A stretch of DNA of 64,000 bases from JBHJGS01 sp050331575 (lineage in GTDB: Bacteria > Pseudomonadota > Alphaproteobacteria > Sphingomonadales > Rhodothalassiaceae): positions 1 to 64,000 of the forward strand of contig JBHJGS010000021.1 in assembly GCA_050331575.1 (NCBI GenBank), in the 5' to 3' direction. A program made the translations under genes and the position numbers. Positions 26,163 through 34,756 of the stretch are shown here, piece after piece. The stretch's first letter is position 1. Each line of letters starts with the position of its first letter. The notes under the pieces are model-generated. The model worked only from the letters and a program-made list of their open reading frames with translations, did no database searches and was not told the DNA's origin.

Positions 26163-27029
26163 GTGGACAATGCGCAGGGCGAGCCGGCACCGGGCCGCGC
26201 CGCAGACAGACAGGCGCCGGCCTTTGCGGCGCGTGAGCGCGAGGAGATCCAGCGCCGGCTGCGCATCCGACCGGCGCTGATCTACGAGATCGTCAGCGAG
26301 GAAGGCGAGGAAGAACTCGCCCGCTCGTTTCCGGCCTTGTGGTGGTCGGGCCTGGCCGCCGGCTTGTCGATCGGCTTTTCCATGGTCGCCGCCGGCGTGT
26401 TGGAGACCGGCCTGCCCGATACCGCCTGGGCTCAGGCGGTGATCGCGGTGGGCTACACCGCGGGCTTTCTGATCGTGATCCTGGGCCGCCAGCAGCTGTT
26501 CACCGAGAATACCATCACTGCGCTGTTGCCGGTGATGAGCCCGCGGACCGGCCCGCATTTCCCAGCCATGCTGCGGCTGTGGGGCATTGTGTTCGCCGCC
26601 AATATGGTCGGCGCTGCGGTCTTCACCCTCGGCATCGTGGTCATGGATCTGGCCGCCCCGGCCTATCAGGAGACGTTTCAGAACATGGGGGCGCATTTCA
26701 TCGAGATGCCGACCGTCACGCTGTTCGGCCGCGCCATCATCGGCGGCTGGCTCGTCGCCGCCATGGTGTGGGCGCTGCCGTCCTCGCCCAATGAGCGTTT
26801 CTGGATCATTCTGTTCTTCACCTGGCTGGTCGGCCTGGGGGATTTTGCGCATATCGTCGCCGGCTCGGTGGAAACCCTGTTTGCCGTGGTGACCGGTCCG
26901 TTTGGCGCGATTGACCTGGTGTTCCGCTTCATGCTGCCGACCCTGATCGGCAATATCGTCGGCGGCAGCGCCCTGTTCGCCCTGATCACCTATGCCCAGG
27001 TGAAAGAAGAGGTCTATGGCAAGGATTAA
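26163..27029 (+). CDS. Formate/nitrite transporter (FNT) family channel, YfdC-like
   Basis: A 288-residue inner-membrane protein with a charged 55-residue N-terminal extension, then six membrane segments. Family marks are GRQQLFTENTITALLPV in the first half and GNIVGGSALFALITYAQV in the last helix; these match the YfdC branch rather than FocA or NirC. FNT proteins are pentameric channels for small monovalent anions; the YfdC substrate is not established. The GTG start has AAAGGGGAG upstream. Its 3' end overlaps the convergent ORF6N gene by 4 bases. Confidence 0.88.
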   Translation: MDNAQGEPAPGRAADRQAPAFAAREREEIQRRLRIRPALIYEIVSEEGEEELARSFPALWWSGLAAGLSIGFSMVAAGVLETGLPDTAWAQAVIAVGYTAGFLIVILGRQQLFTENTITALLPVMSPRTGPHFPAMLRLWGIVFAANMVGAAVFTLGIVVMDLAAPAYQETFQNMGAHFIEMPTVTLFGRAIIGGWLVAAMVWALPSSPNERFWIILFFTWLVGLGDFAHIVAGSVETLFAVVTGPFGAIDLVFRFMLPTLIGNIVGGSALFALITYAQVKEEVYGKD

Positions 27030-27835
27030 GCTTGCTCGCTGGGCAATTGCGGGATGCGGCGCGGTGCCGGAAATTCTTCTACCAGGGTCAGAAAGTCGGC
27101 CGCCTGAAGTTTCTGGCTCAATGCGTATAAGCGATAGACCAGGTCGATCTTGGTCTGCAGTTCGATCGCTTCGGCCTCGGCCTCGGTCTTGCGCGCATCG
27201 GCCAGCCGGGCCTCGGCCGTGGCCAGAACCAACTGGGTGTCGGCGGACAATTTGTCATTTTCCAAACCGCGGGTCTTCAAGCGTTGCTGGACATGCGCGA
27301 TGGCATTGACCCCGGCCTCAGCAGCGGCGTGCCGCACCGTCAGCCCCGACTTGGCATCAATCACCGTGTCGACCAGCGCGCTCAGCGCCGCCAGCAGGCG
27401 CCGTTGCAGATCCTGAAGCGCCTGTCCCGGCTGCGCTGCGGCCAACACGCTCGGCGGCGCGGTCACCGCCGGAGGGTCCTGGCGGCGCACCGCCTCAAGA
27501 AAGGTATCGATGATCAGGTCAGCCGCTGCCAGGGCCTGCGGCGAACGCAACACCGTGGCCAAACGGGCGACGCCCTTCAAGGTGAAGACCCGGACGGCAT
27601 GGCGCCGGCCGCCGCGTCCGGATTTTGAGGTCGCGCATTGCGACCTCAGCTGGGCCGCCTCCGCCGCGCTCAGCACGAAGCTGTGCGCCGGCCCGAACTT
27701 CTCGGCGTTGCGCTGAACCGCTTCATTGACGCGTTTGGTCGCGATCCCGAAGCCGTCCGCGACATCGGCATCGGACATGACAGGCATGCCGCGCAGGGTG
27801 ACAATGTCGGGCCGATCTGAGGGCGAAAGTGCCAT
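27026..27835 (-). CDS. ORF6N-domain protein
   Basis: A 269-residue protein. Residues 8-100 form an ORF6N DNA-binding domain (VTLRGMPVMSDADVADGFG, TKRVNEAVQRN, LRSQ, VFTLKGVARLATVLRS), a module common in phage and mobile-element regulators. The rest is helical, with a coiled-coil-like stretch at about 190-245 (LATAEARLADARKTEAEAEA). No other phage genes are nearby. Start 27835 is chosen as the first ATG before the domain that keeps usual length. Probably a domesticated or orphan regulator; target unknown. Confidence 0.78.
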   Translation of the reverse strand: MALSPSDRPDIVTLRGMPVMSDADVADGFGIATKRVNEAVQRNAEKFGPAHSFVLSAAEAAQLRSQCATSKSGRGGRRHAVRVFTLKGVARLATVLRSPQALAAADLIIDTFLEAVRRQDPPAVTAPPSVLAAAQPGQALQDLQRRLLAALSALVDTVIDAKSGLTVRHAAAEAGVNAIAHVQQRLKTRGLENDKLSADTQLVLATAEARLADARKTEAEAEAIELQTKIDLVYRLYALSQKLQAADFLTLVEEFPAPRRIPQLPSEQA

Positions 27836-27966
27836 GCGCGCGCTGCCTGCTTGCAATCCGCCCCACATAACCTATTTGGCACAAATAATCAACGCCTTCG
27901 CCGCAGCGCTGACGCGGCCCGCGATCATAAGGCGGGCGTAGCCGGCGATGATGGCGGGCCGGGGCG

Positions 27967-28929
27967 TCAGGAAGCGGTCAGGCCCAGCCGGTCGAACAAT
28001 GCGCGATCCTTGGCGTGCTGGGGATTGGCGGTGGTCAGCAATTGCTCGCCGTAGAAGATGGAATTGGCCCCGGCCAGAAAGGCCAGCGCCTGGGCCTCGT
28101 CGCTCATCTCCTCCCGGCCGGCGGACAGCCGCACATAGGCGCCGGGCATGGTCAGCCGGGCGACCGCGATGGTGCGGATGAACTCGAAAATGTCCAGCGC
28201 ATCGGTGCCGGCGAGTGCGGTGCCCTCCACCTGCACCAACAGATTGATGGGCACGGATTCCGGATGCGGGTCCTGGGTTGCCAGCGCCTCGATCAGGCCG
28301 GCGCGGTCGTCGCGGCTTTCGCCCATGCCGACGATGCCGCCGCAGCAGACATGGATGCCCGCCGCGCGCACCGCCGCCAGGGTGTCCAGCCGGTCCTGAT
28401 AGGTGCGCGTGGTGATGATCTTGCCGTAGAATTCCGGGCTGGTGTCCAGATTGTGATTGTAGAAGTCCAGCCCCGCCTGGGCCAGCCGCTCGGCCTGATG
28501 CGGCGCCAACATGCCCAATGTCATACAGGTCTCAAGGCCCAAGGCCTTGACCCCGTCGATGATTTCGCACAGCCGGTCCAGATCGCGGTCCTTGGGCGCG
28601 CGCCAGGCCGCCCCCATGCAATAGCGGCTGGCCCCGCCCTGCTTGGCGCGTTCGGCATCGGCCAGCACCGCCTCAGTCGCCATCAATTTGTCGGCCTCGA
28701 CGCCGGTGTCGAACTTCGCCGCCTGCGGGCAATAGGCGCAATCTTCGGGGCAGCCGCCGGTCTTGATCGACAAGAGCTGCGACAATTGCACCCGGTTGGG
28801 ATCGAACATCCGCCGGTGAAGCGCGGCGGCCTGAAACACCAGATCGTTGAACGGCAGATCGAACAGAGCGCGGATTTCGACCCGGGTCCAGTCGTGGCGG
28901 GTGCGGGGAAGAAGGGCCTGATCGTCCAT
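27967..28929 (-). CDS. bioB: Biotin synthase
   Basis: A 320-residue radical SAM enzyme that inserts sulfur into dethiobiotin. The [4Fe-4S] motif is GCPEDCAYCPQ (Cys60, Cys64, Cys67). RYCMGAAWRAPKDRD, YNHNLDTSPEFY and CCGGIVGMGES are characteristic BioB segments. The start at 28929 is used because in-frame sequence upstream is not BioB-like and would overlap bioF. It is divergent from bioF-bioD across 101 bases. No BioR-type TTATMKATAA box was found there. Confidence 0.96.
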   Translation of the reverse strand: MDDQALLPRTRHDWTRVEIRALFDLPFNDLVFQAAALHRRMFDPNRVQLSQLLSIKTGGCPEDCAYCPQAAKFDTGVEADKLMATEAVLADAERAKQGGASRYCMGAAWRAPKDRDLDRLCEIIDGVKALGLETCMTLGMLAPHQAERLAQAGLDFYNHNLDTSPEFYGKIITTRTYQDRLDTLAAVRAAGIHVCCGGIVGMGESRDDRAGLIEALATQDPHPESVPINLLVQVEGTALAGTDALDIFEFIRTIAVARLTMPGAYVRLSAGREEMSDEAQALAFLAGANSIFYGEQLLTTANPQHAKDRALFDRLGLTAS

Positions 28930-29030
28930 GGGCAGGGTCCTCAAGAATGGCAGCTTTTGGCTTGGCAGAGCGCGCGCTGTCGCGTCAAGCTTGACCACGG
29001 CACTGCCCCCGGCGTATCGCGCCCGCCAAC

Positions 29031-30167
29031 ATGAAGGACGGACCGCTTCCAAACAGCCTAACGGCGTGGGCCAAGGCCAAGCTGGCCGCGCTGGACGCGG
29101 CCGCCCGACGGCGGCGGCCGCGCACCGTCGCCGCGGACGGTGCGATGGTGCAGGTCGATGGGCGTTGGCTGGTGAATTTCTCCGCCAACGATTATCTCGG
29201 CCTGGCGCAGCATCCCCGGCTGATCGCCGCGGCGCAGGCTGCGGCGGCCCGCCACGGCACAGGCGCCGGCGCCTCGCCCCTGGTCACCGGCCGGCATCCC
29301 CTGCAAGCACAGCTAGAGGCCGCCTTGGCCTCGGCGAAGGGCCGGCCGGCGGCCTTGGTGTTTCCCGCCGGCTATCAGGTTGCGCTTACCGTCGTGCCGG
29401 CCCTGGCCGGTCCGGCCGACCGGGTCTTCATTGATGCCTTGGCGCATAATTGCCTGCATATGGGCGCCCGGCTGAGCGGGGCGGCGGTCCAGATGTTCGC
29501 GCACAATGATGTGGCCGCCCTGGCGGCGGGCTTGGCGCAGGCCTCGGCGGCCCGCCAGACGCTCATCCTCACCGACACGGTGTTTTCGATGGACGGCAAC
29601 CTGGCCCCCCTGCCGGCGCTGGCGGATCTGGCCGCACACCACCATGCCTGGCTGCTGGCCGATGATGCCCACGGCACCGGCGTTGTCGATGTGCCGGGCC
29701 TACACCGCTGCGCCCTGGTCACCGGCACACTGTCAAAGGCCTTGGGCGCGCAGGGCGGTTTCGTCGCCGCTGACGGCCCGGTGATCGAGCTGTTGCGCAA
29801 CCGCGCGCGCGGTCATGTCTATTCCACCGCCTTGGCGCCGCCGGCGGCGGCCGCGGCGCTTGAGGCGCTGGCCTTGGCACAGGAACAGCCGCAGCGGCGG
29901 GCCCAAGCTTTGGCCCTTGCGCGGCAGTTCTGCCGGCTGTTGGGCCTGCCTGACCCGGTCAGCCCGATCGTGCCGGTGATCTTGGGCCGCGAGACCGCCG
30001 CGCTGGACGCTCAAGCCGCGCTGGAAGCCGCCGGTCATCTGGTGGTCGCGATCCGGCCGCCGACGGTGCCCGAGGGCACGGCGCGGCTGCGCGTCTCCTT
30101 TTCCGCGGCGCACAGCCCGGTCCAGGTCGACGCACTGGCCCGCGCATTGCAGGAGCATCTGGCATGA
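29031..30167 (+). CDS. bioF: 8-amino-7-oxononanoate synthase
   Basis: A 378-residue PLP enzyme condensing pimeloyl-ACP/CoA with alanine. NFSANDYLGLAQHPR near the N-terminus, DDAHGTG at 211-217 and the PLP lysine in TGTLSKALGAQGGF (Lys236) are diagnostic. It is first in a bioF-bioD operon (4-base ATGA overlap) and divergent from bioB. No bioA or pimeloyl-pathway genes (bioC, bioH) occur in the window. Confidence 0.95.
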   Translation: MKDGPLPNSLTAWAKAKLAALDAAARRRRPRTVAADGAMVQVDGRWLVNFSANDYLGLAQHPRLIAAAQAAAARHGTGAGASPLVTGRHPLQAQLEAALASAKGRPAALVFPAGYQVALTVVPALAGPADRVFIDALAHNCLHMGARLSGAAVQMFAHNDVAALAAGLAQASAARQTLILTDTVFSMDGNLAPLPALADLAAHHHAWLLADDAHGTGVVDVPGLHRCALVTGTLSKALGAQGGFVAADGPVIELLRNRARGHVYSTALAPPAAAAALEALALAQEQPQRRAQALALARQFCRLLGLPDPVSPIVPVILGRETAALDAQAALEAAGHLVVAIRPPTVPEGTARLRVSFSAAHSPVQVDALARALQEHLA

Positions 30168-30817
30168 CCCGCCTGTTCATAACCGGCACCGGTACCGAGA
30201 TCGGCAAGACTGAACTGACCTGCCGGCTGATCCGGGCCGGTCGGGCGGCGGGCCGGGCCGTCCACGCCGTCAAGCCGATCATCTCCGGCTTTCGCTTGGC
30301 GGACCGTGACACCGACAGCGCCCGCATCGCCGAGGCGCTGGGGCTGACCTGGTCGCGTCTGACCGCTGAAACCTTAAGCCCTTTACGCTTTGACCCGCCG
30401 ATCTCGCCGGATATGGCGGCGCGGCGGGCCGGCACCCGCATTGATTTGGATGCCTTGGTTGACTGGTGCTGCAAGCAATCCGGCGACCCGTTGCTGATCG
30501 AAGGGGTCGGCGGCGCCTTTGTGCCGCTGAACGGTCAAGCCCTGGTTGCGGACTGGATCGAGCGCCTCGGCTGCCCCGCGGTTCTGGTGTGCGGCACCTA
30601 TCTGGGCACGATCAGCCATACCCTGGCCACCATCGCAGCGCTGCAGGCGCGCAACATCAAGATCGCAGCGCTTATCTTGAGCCAATCTCCGGTGGAACCG
30701 GTGCCACCGCAGGAAACTGAGCAATCCTTGAAGATGCATACCGACCTGCCGATCGTGCATCTGCCCCGGGCCGGCGGCCCGGATGATCTTGCCGCCCTGC
30801 TGGATTTGGCTCGGTAA
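30164..30817 (+). CDS. bioD: Dethiobiotin synthase
   Basis: A 217-residue P-loop carboxylase forming the ureido ring of dethiobiotin. The Walker A motif is GTGTEIGKT (Lys15); VKPIISGF and IEGVGGAFVPL are typical of BioD. It starts within the bioF stop codon. The second loop has Ile-Ser where many homologues have Gln-Thr/Ser, a mild divergence. Confidence 0.93.
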   Translation: MTRLFITGTGTEIGKTELTCRLIRAGRAAGRAVHAVKPIISGFRLADRDTDSARIAEALGLTWSRLTAETLSPLRFDPPISPDMAARRAGTRIDLDALVDWCCKQSGDPLLIEGVGGAFVPLNGQALVADWIERLGCPAVLVCGTYLGTISHTLATIAALQARNIKIAALILSQSPVEPVPPQETEQSLKMHTDLPIVHLPRAGGPDDLAALLDLAR

Positions 30818-30921
30818 AGCCCGACCGACCCGGAAGCCACCGCCCGTTTCTCCAGCCCAGCGCGCCTGGCACACGCCTTGCTTGGCAGCCGTTGCAACCC
30901 ACGCACTGGCGGGAGAGGTGT

Positions 30922-31149
30922 ATGAGTGCACTTGCGAAATATGAGGGCGCGGTGCCGATGAAGGCCGTGTTCGCCCATGTCGCGGAGAATCTGCTGCAGA
31001 ATCTCGGCGACGAGGCCTTGCCCACGGCCGATCGTGCGCTGGCCAAGATGCGCGCGATGAACAATCAGATGGGCTTTGAAATGTGGTTGGGCATCCAAGA
31101 CGCGTTGGCGATCAAGCTCGGTGCCCGCGCCGGCGCCGTGGTGCATTAG
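30922..31149 (+). CDS. Small protein of unknown function
   Basis: A 75-residue soluble, helical protein (MKAVFAHVAENLLQNLGDEALPTADRALAKMRAMNNQMGF), with a GGGAGAGG site before the ATG at 30922. It lies 104 bases after bioD and converges on mutY. No motif or family recognised. Confidence 0.6.
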   Translation: MSALAKYEGAVPMKAVFAHVAENLLQNLGDEALPTADRALAKMRAMNNQMGFEMWLGIQDALAIKLGARAGAVVH

Positions 31150-31218
31150 GGCACCATCGGAAGGGCTGGTCGGATAATGCCCTAGGCGCGGCCGCGTCTG
31201 ACTGTGACAGGGCCGCGC

Positions 31219-32286
31219 TTAGGGGCGGCTGCGCGCCAATTTGGCCACCTTCTTCATCACCGTTGGCAGGGCGACGTGGTGCAGGTCGCATAAGGCGACC
31301 CAGCGGCCGTCAACCGGCGGTTTGGTGCGCAGCCGGGCCGTGGCGACCCACAGATCCAGGTGGAAATGGGTAAAGGTGTGCCGCACGGGATCGCCGATCG
31401 GTTGAAACGCCACCGCGACCGGCGCATGTGCGGAATGATCCGCGGCCGGATCAAAGGGCTGCTCGGTCCATGGCGTCGACGGCACTTCCAGCATGCCGCC
31501 CAAAAGCCCCTTGTCCGGCCGGCGACGCAGCAGCACCGCCCCCTCCGCCTCCAACCAGAAAGCCAGAGTACGGCGCACGGGCTTGGGCTTTTTCGGCGGC
31601 TTGATCGGATAGCGCTCCATGTCGCCGGCGGCATGAGCGGCACACTGCGCGCGCAAGGGGCAGATCAGACAGCGCGGTCGGGTCGGCGTGCAGATCGTCG
31701 CGCCCAGATCCATCATCGCCTGGGCATAATCGCCGGGCCGATGCTCCGGCGTCAGCGCCGCTGCATGCGCCTTGATCCGCTTCTTCGCCCCCGGCAATGG
31801 CTCGGTGATGCGGAACAGGCGGCTGATCACCCGCTCGATATTGCCGTCGACCACCACCGCCGGCCGGTCAAACGCGATGGCGGCGATCGCCGCGGCGGTA
31901 TAGTCGCCGATGCCCGGCAGCGCCTTCAATGCCTGTTGCTCGGTGGGAAAGCCGCCAAGCTCTGCCACGTGTTTGGCGCATTTGTGCAGGTTGCGGGCGC
32001 GCGCATAATAGCCGAGCCCCGCCCAGGCAGCCAGCACCTCGTCCACCGGCGCGGCCGCCAGCGCCGCCACGCTAGGCCAGCGGGCGAGAAATTTCCGAAA
32101 ATACGCGTCGACCGCGGCCACCGTGGTCTGCTGCAACATCACTTCGGACAGCCACACATGATAGGGATCTGGCCGCACCCCCGCAGCCGCGCGCCAGGGC
32201 AGCACCCGGGCATGCGCGTCATACCATGGCAGCAGGGCCTTGGCGGCACCGGCGGCTTGAGGCAAGCTGGCGACTGATATGGGCAC
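31219..32286 (-). CDS. mutY: A/G-specific adenine glycosylase
   Basis: A 355-residue DNA repair enzyme that removes adenine opposite 8-oxoguanine. It has the Glu-bearing LSEVMLQQT, the helix-hairpin-helix LKALPGIGDYTAAAIAAIAF, the catalytic Asp in VVVDGNIERV and the iron-sulfur cysteines Cx6Cx2Cx5C (CTPTRPRCLICPLRAQC). The C-terminal NUDIX-like domain includes HTFTHFHLDLWV. The GTG start at 32286 is fixed by AGGAGGGG 8 bases upstream, and means it overlaps the divergent DUF721 gene by 8 bases. Confidence 0.95.
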   Translation of the reverse strand: MPISVASLPQAAGAAKALLPWYDAHARVLPWRAAAGVRPDPYHVWLSEVMLQQTTVAAVDAYFRKFLARWPSVAALAAAPVDEVLAAWAGLGYYARARNLHKCAKHVAELGGFPTEQQALKALPGIGDYTAAAIAAIAFDRPAVVVDGNIERVISRLFRITEPLPGAKKRIKAHAAALTPEHRPGDYAQAMMDLGATICTPTRPRCLICPLRAQCAAHAAGDMERYPIKPPKKPKPVRRTLAFWLEAEGAVLLRRRPDKGLLGGMLEVPSTPWTEQPFDPAADHSAHAPVAVAFQPIGDPVRHTFTHFHLDLWVATARLRTKPPVDGRWVALCDLHHVALPTVMKKVAKLARSRP

Positions 32287-32770
32287 GTCGAATTCCCCTC
32301 CTAAGCGCCGAATGCGGCCGCAGCGCCTGGCCGATCTGACCGCGGCGGCAGCCGGGCGCAGCCTGTCGCGCATGGGCTTTGCGCGGACCGAGGTGATCAG
32401 CCAGTGGCGCCAGATCGTGGGCCCGGATCTGGCCGAGCGCTGTCATCCCGTCAAGTTGAGCTTTCCGCGCAATCATGCCGGCGGCGGAACCCTGCATCTG
32501 CGCGTGGCCCCCGGTAGCGCTCCGGAAATCCAGCACCGCCTGCCGCTGATCTTAGAGCGAATCAATCGCTATTTTGGGTATGGGGCGGTCAAACGGGCAG
32601 CGATCGAACAAGGTCCGTTGCCGCTGCGGCGGGTCGCATCGCCGCCGGCGTCCCAGCCCGATCCCGCCGCCTTGAACGCCCTGGCGGAGCAAACCGCGAA
32701 GGTCCGCGATGCGTCCTTGCAGGCCGCGCTGCGGCGCCTGGGCCGCCAGGTCGCCCCGCGCCGGCCCTGA
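32279..32770 (+). CDS. DUF721/DciA-family protein
   Basis: A 163-residue protein whose first 110 residues match DUF721 (SLSRMGFARTEVISQWRQIV, HLRVAPGSAPEIQHRLPLIL, INRYFGYGAVKRAAI). DciA proteins of this family act as replicative-helicase loaders in many bacteria lacking DnaC. The neighbourhood mutY-DUF721 is usual in alphaproteobacteria. The ATG at 32279 lies inside the mutY start region and has no good ribosome-binding site; an ATG at 32312 is an alternative. Confidence 0.82.
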   Translation: MGTSNSPPKRRMRPQRLADLTAAAAGRSLSRMGFARTEVISQWRQIVGPDLAERCHPVKLSFPRNHAGGGTLHLRVAPGSAPEIQHRLPLILERINRYFGYGAVKRAAIEQGPLPLRRVASPPASQPDPAALNALAEQTAKVRDASLQAALRRLGRQVAPRRP

Positions 32771-32905
32771 CCGCTTGCAACGGCGCCGCGACGCCCATCC
32801 GGGCGGCGATATCACGCCCGCCAGAGCCACATCCAAGTTACTCGCCCCATCAAGGGCGGGCCTGTTCATCCGATGCCTCGCGATCCCGATGGTTCGGAGA
32901 CTGCC

Positions 32906-34042
32906 TTAGCGCTGCGGCGTGTCCAGCCAGGCCAGGATCTGCGCGCGATCGCCATCCAGGTTTGGCGCGACGGCGCGGTCCGGGCGCTCGGCCAGGCCGG
33001 TCATCTTGATCGGGTTGCCGGCCATCTTCAGCGCGCCGGCCTGCACGATCATGCCGCGCGCGACGGTTTGCGGATCAGCGATCGCCTGGGCGACCGTGTT
33101 GATCGGTCCGGCCGGGACGCCAGCGGCTTGAAGCCGGTCCAGCCAAGCCGCCACCGGAGCCGTGGCCAATGCCTCGTCGATGGCGCCGTGCAGCGCCTCA
33201 ACATGATCGCCGCGCGCGGCATTGGTGGCGAACCGGGGTTCCGCGGCAAGCTCGGGCCGACCCAGACAGTCGCACAGTTGCTGAAACAGGCGGTCATTGC
33301 CGGCGGCGATGACCAGCCAGCCGTCTTGTGCGCTAAAGGCGGCGAAGGGCGTGATCGAAGGGTGGCGCGCGCCCAGGGGCCCAGGCGCCGTGCCGTCCAC
33401 CACCGTGCGCGCGATCGCGTTCTCCAGCAGCGCGATCTGACCATCAAACATCGCCACGTCGATCAGCCGGCCGATGCGCGGGCGGGCGGCCAGGGCCGAA
33501 CAAATACCGGTCGCGGCGAACAGACCGGCGGCAATATCGCCGATGGAGGCGCCAACCCGGGTCGGTGGTCTACCCGGCCAACCGGTCAGCGACATGATCC
33601 CGCCCATCGCCTGGGCGACCATGTCATAGGCCGCCCGGTCGCGGTACGGCCCGGTTTGGCCGAAGCCGGAGATGGCCGCATAGATCAAATCGGGATGGCG
33701 CTGCTGTAGCTGCGGATAACCCAGGCCGAGCCGCTCCATGGTGCCGGGGCGGAAATTCTCCACCAGCACATCCGCCTTGGCCACCAGCTTCTCGAACAGC
33801 GCGCGATCGTCGGCCTGCTTCAAGTTCAGCGCGATGGAGCGTTTGGCGCGGTTCAAGCTGTCGAAATAGGCGGAGCGGCCATCCGCGTAGAATGGGCCGA
33901 TCGCGCGGGCATCGTCGCCGCCGTCCGGCCGCTCCACCTTGATCACGGTGGCGCCCAATTCGGCCAGGACCATGGTGCAATACGGCCCCGCCAGCACGCG
34001 GCTGAGGTCGACAACGGTGATGCCGGATAAGGGAGCGGTCAT
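32906..34042 (-). CDS. Class III CoA-transferase (CaiB/BaiF family)
   Basis: A 378-residue CoA-transferase. DLSRVLAGPYCTMVLAELGA, VLVENFRPGTMERLGLGY, AISGFGQTGPYRDR and the catalytic-Asp segment AAYDMVAQAMGG (Asp140) are all in order. These enzymes move CoA between carboxylic acids (formyl-, carnitinyl-, succinyl-type donors); specificity cannot be read here. The start at 34042 follows AAGG and matches family starts; 34078 is possible. It is divergent from the polysaccharide locus. Confidence 0.9.
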   Translation of the reverse strand: MTAPLSGITVVDLSRVLAGPYCTMVLAELGATVIKVERPDGGDDARAIGPFYADGRSAYFDSLNRAKRSIALNLKQADDRALFEKLVAKADVLVENFRPGTMERLGLGYPQLQQRHPDLIYAAISGFGQTGPYRDRAAYDMVAQAMGGIMSLTGWPGRPPTRVGASIGDIAAGLFAATGICSALAARPRIGRLIDVAMFDGQIALLENAIARTVVDGTAPGPLGARHPSITPFAAFSAQDGWLVIAAGNDRLFQQLCDCLGRPELAAEPRFATNAARGDHVEALHGAIDEALATAPVAAWLDRLQAAGVPAGPINTVAQAIADPQTVARGMIVQAGALKMAGNPIKMTGLAERPDRAVAPNLDGDRAQILAWLDTPQR

Positions 34043-34153
34043 GACCTTGGCGATAGCCGGCAGCGGCTGCATCGGCAAGCCCGCGCGCCATGGTTAACGC
34101 CGGCTTCAGGCTTTCGCCATCGCGCTGCCACGTTCCTATGCCATGCTTCTTCC

Positions 34154-34756
34154 ATGCAAGCGGGGGTGTTTCGGACGTTGGCGGCATGTGTGCGCCGGGA
34201 TCTGTGGCGTTGGCACGGGCGCGCCTCAACAGGGTTGCTGATCCGTGCGGTGCTGGCCCGGCGGACCTTTCGGCCATTGTTCTGGTTGCGCGTGCACCAG
34301 GCCTTCAAGGCAGCCGGTGGCCCTTGGCGGCTGGCCCTGCCCTTGGCCTGGCTGATGCACCGGTGGTCCTGTTCCGCCGCCGGGCTGGAACTGCCGCTGA
34401 GCACGCGCATCGGGCCTGGCCTGCGCATCCTTCACGGGTTCGGCCTGGTGGTGAATGAAAAGGCCGAGATCGGCGAGAATGTCACCCTGTTTCACGGCGT
34501 CACCATCGGCCAGCGCGACAAGATCGCAGCGGACGGCCGCACCAGCCTGATCCCGCGCATTGGTGACGGGGCGCTGATCGGCGCGTATGCCCAGATCCTC
34601 GGCGCGCAGGTCGGCGCCGGCGCCACCGTCGCGCCGCTCAGCCTGGTGCGCGAGGCGGTGCCGGACCGCGCCGTGGTGGCCGGCAATCCCGCCCGTGTGG
34701 TGCGCGAGGATGCCCCGGCGGACATCCGCCACCTGATGGAGCGGGACATCGCATGA
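34154..34756 (+). CDS. Serine acetyltransferase-like hexapeptide transferase
   Basis: A 200-residue left-handed beta-helix acetyltransferase. A helical N-terminus is followed by hexapeptide repeats (STRIGPGLRILHGFGLVVNEKAEIGENVTLFHGVTIG) and the AGNPARVV end of the fold. LHGFGLVV with the catalytic-type His resembles CysE-like EPS acetyltransferases. It is the first gene of the polysaccharide locus and coupled (ATGA) to the GH10 gene, so it more likely O-acetylates a sugar than makes cysteine. Not proven by motif alone. Confidence 0.8.
   Translation: MQAGVFRTLAACVRRDLWRWHGRASTGLLIRAVLARRTFRPLFWLRVHQAFKAAGGPWRLALPLAWLMHRWSCSAAGLELPLSTRIGPGLRILHGFGLVVNEKAEIGENVTLFHGVTIGQRDKIAADGRTSLIPRIGDGALIGAYAQILGAQVGAGATVAPLSLVREAVPDRAVVAGNPARVVREDAPADIRHLMERDIA

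Noticed and set aside
28930..29030. BioR operator between bioB and bioF
   Set aside because: No TTATMKATAA-like palindrome was found in the 101 bases.
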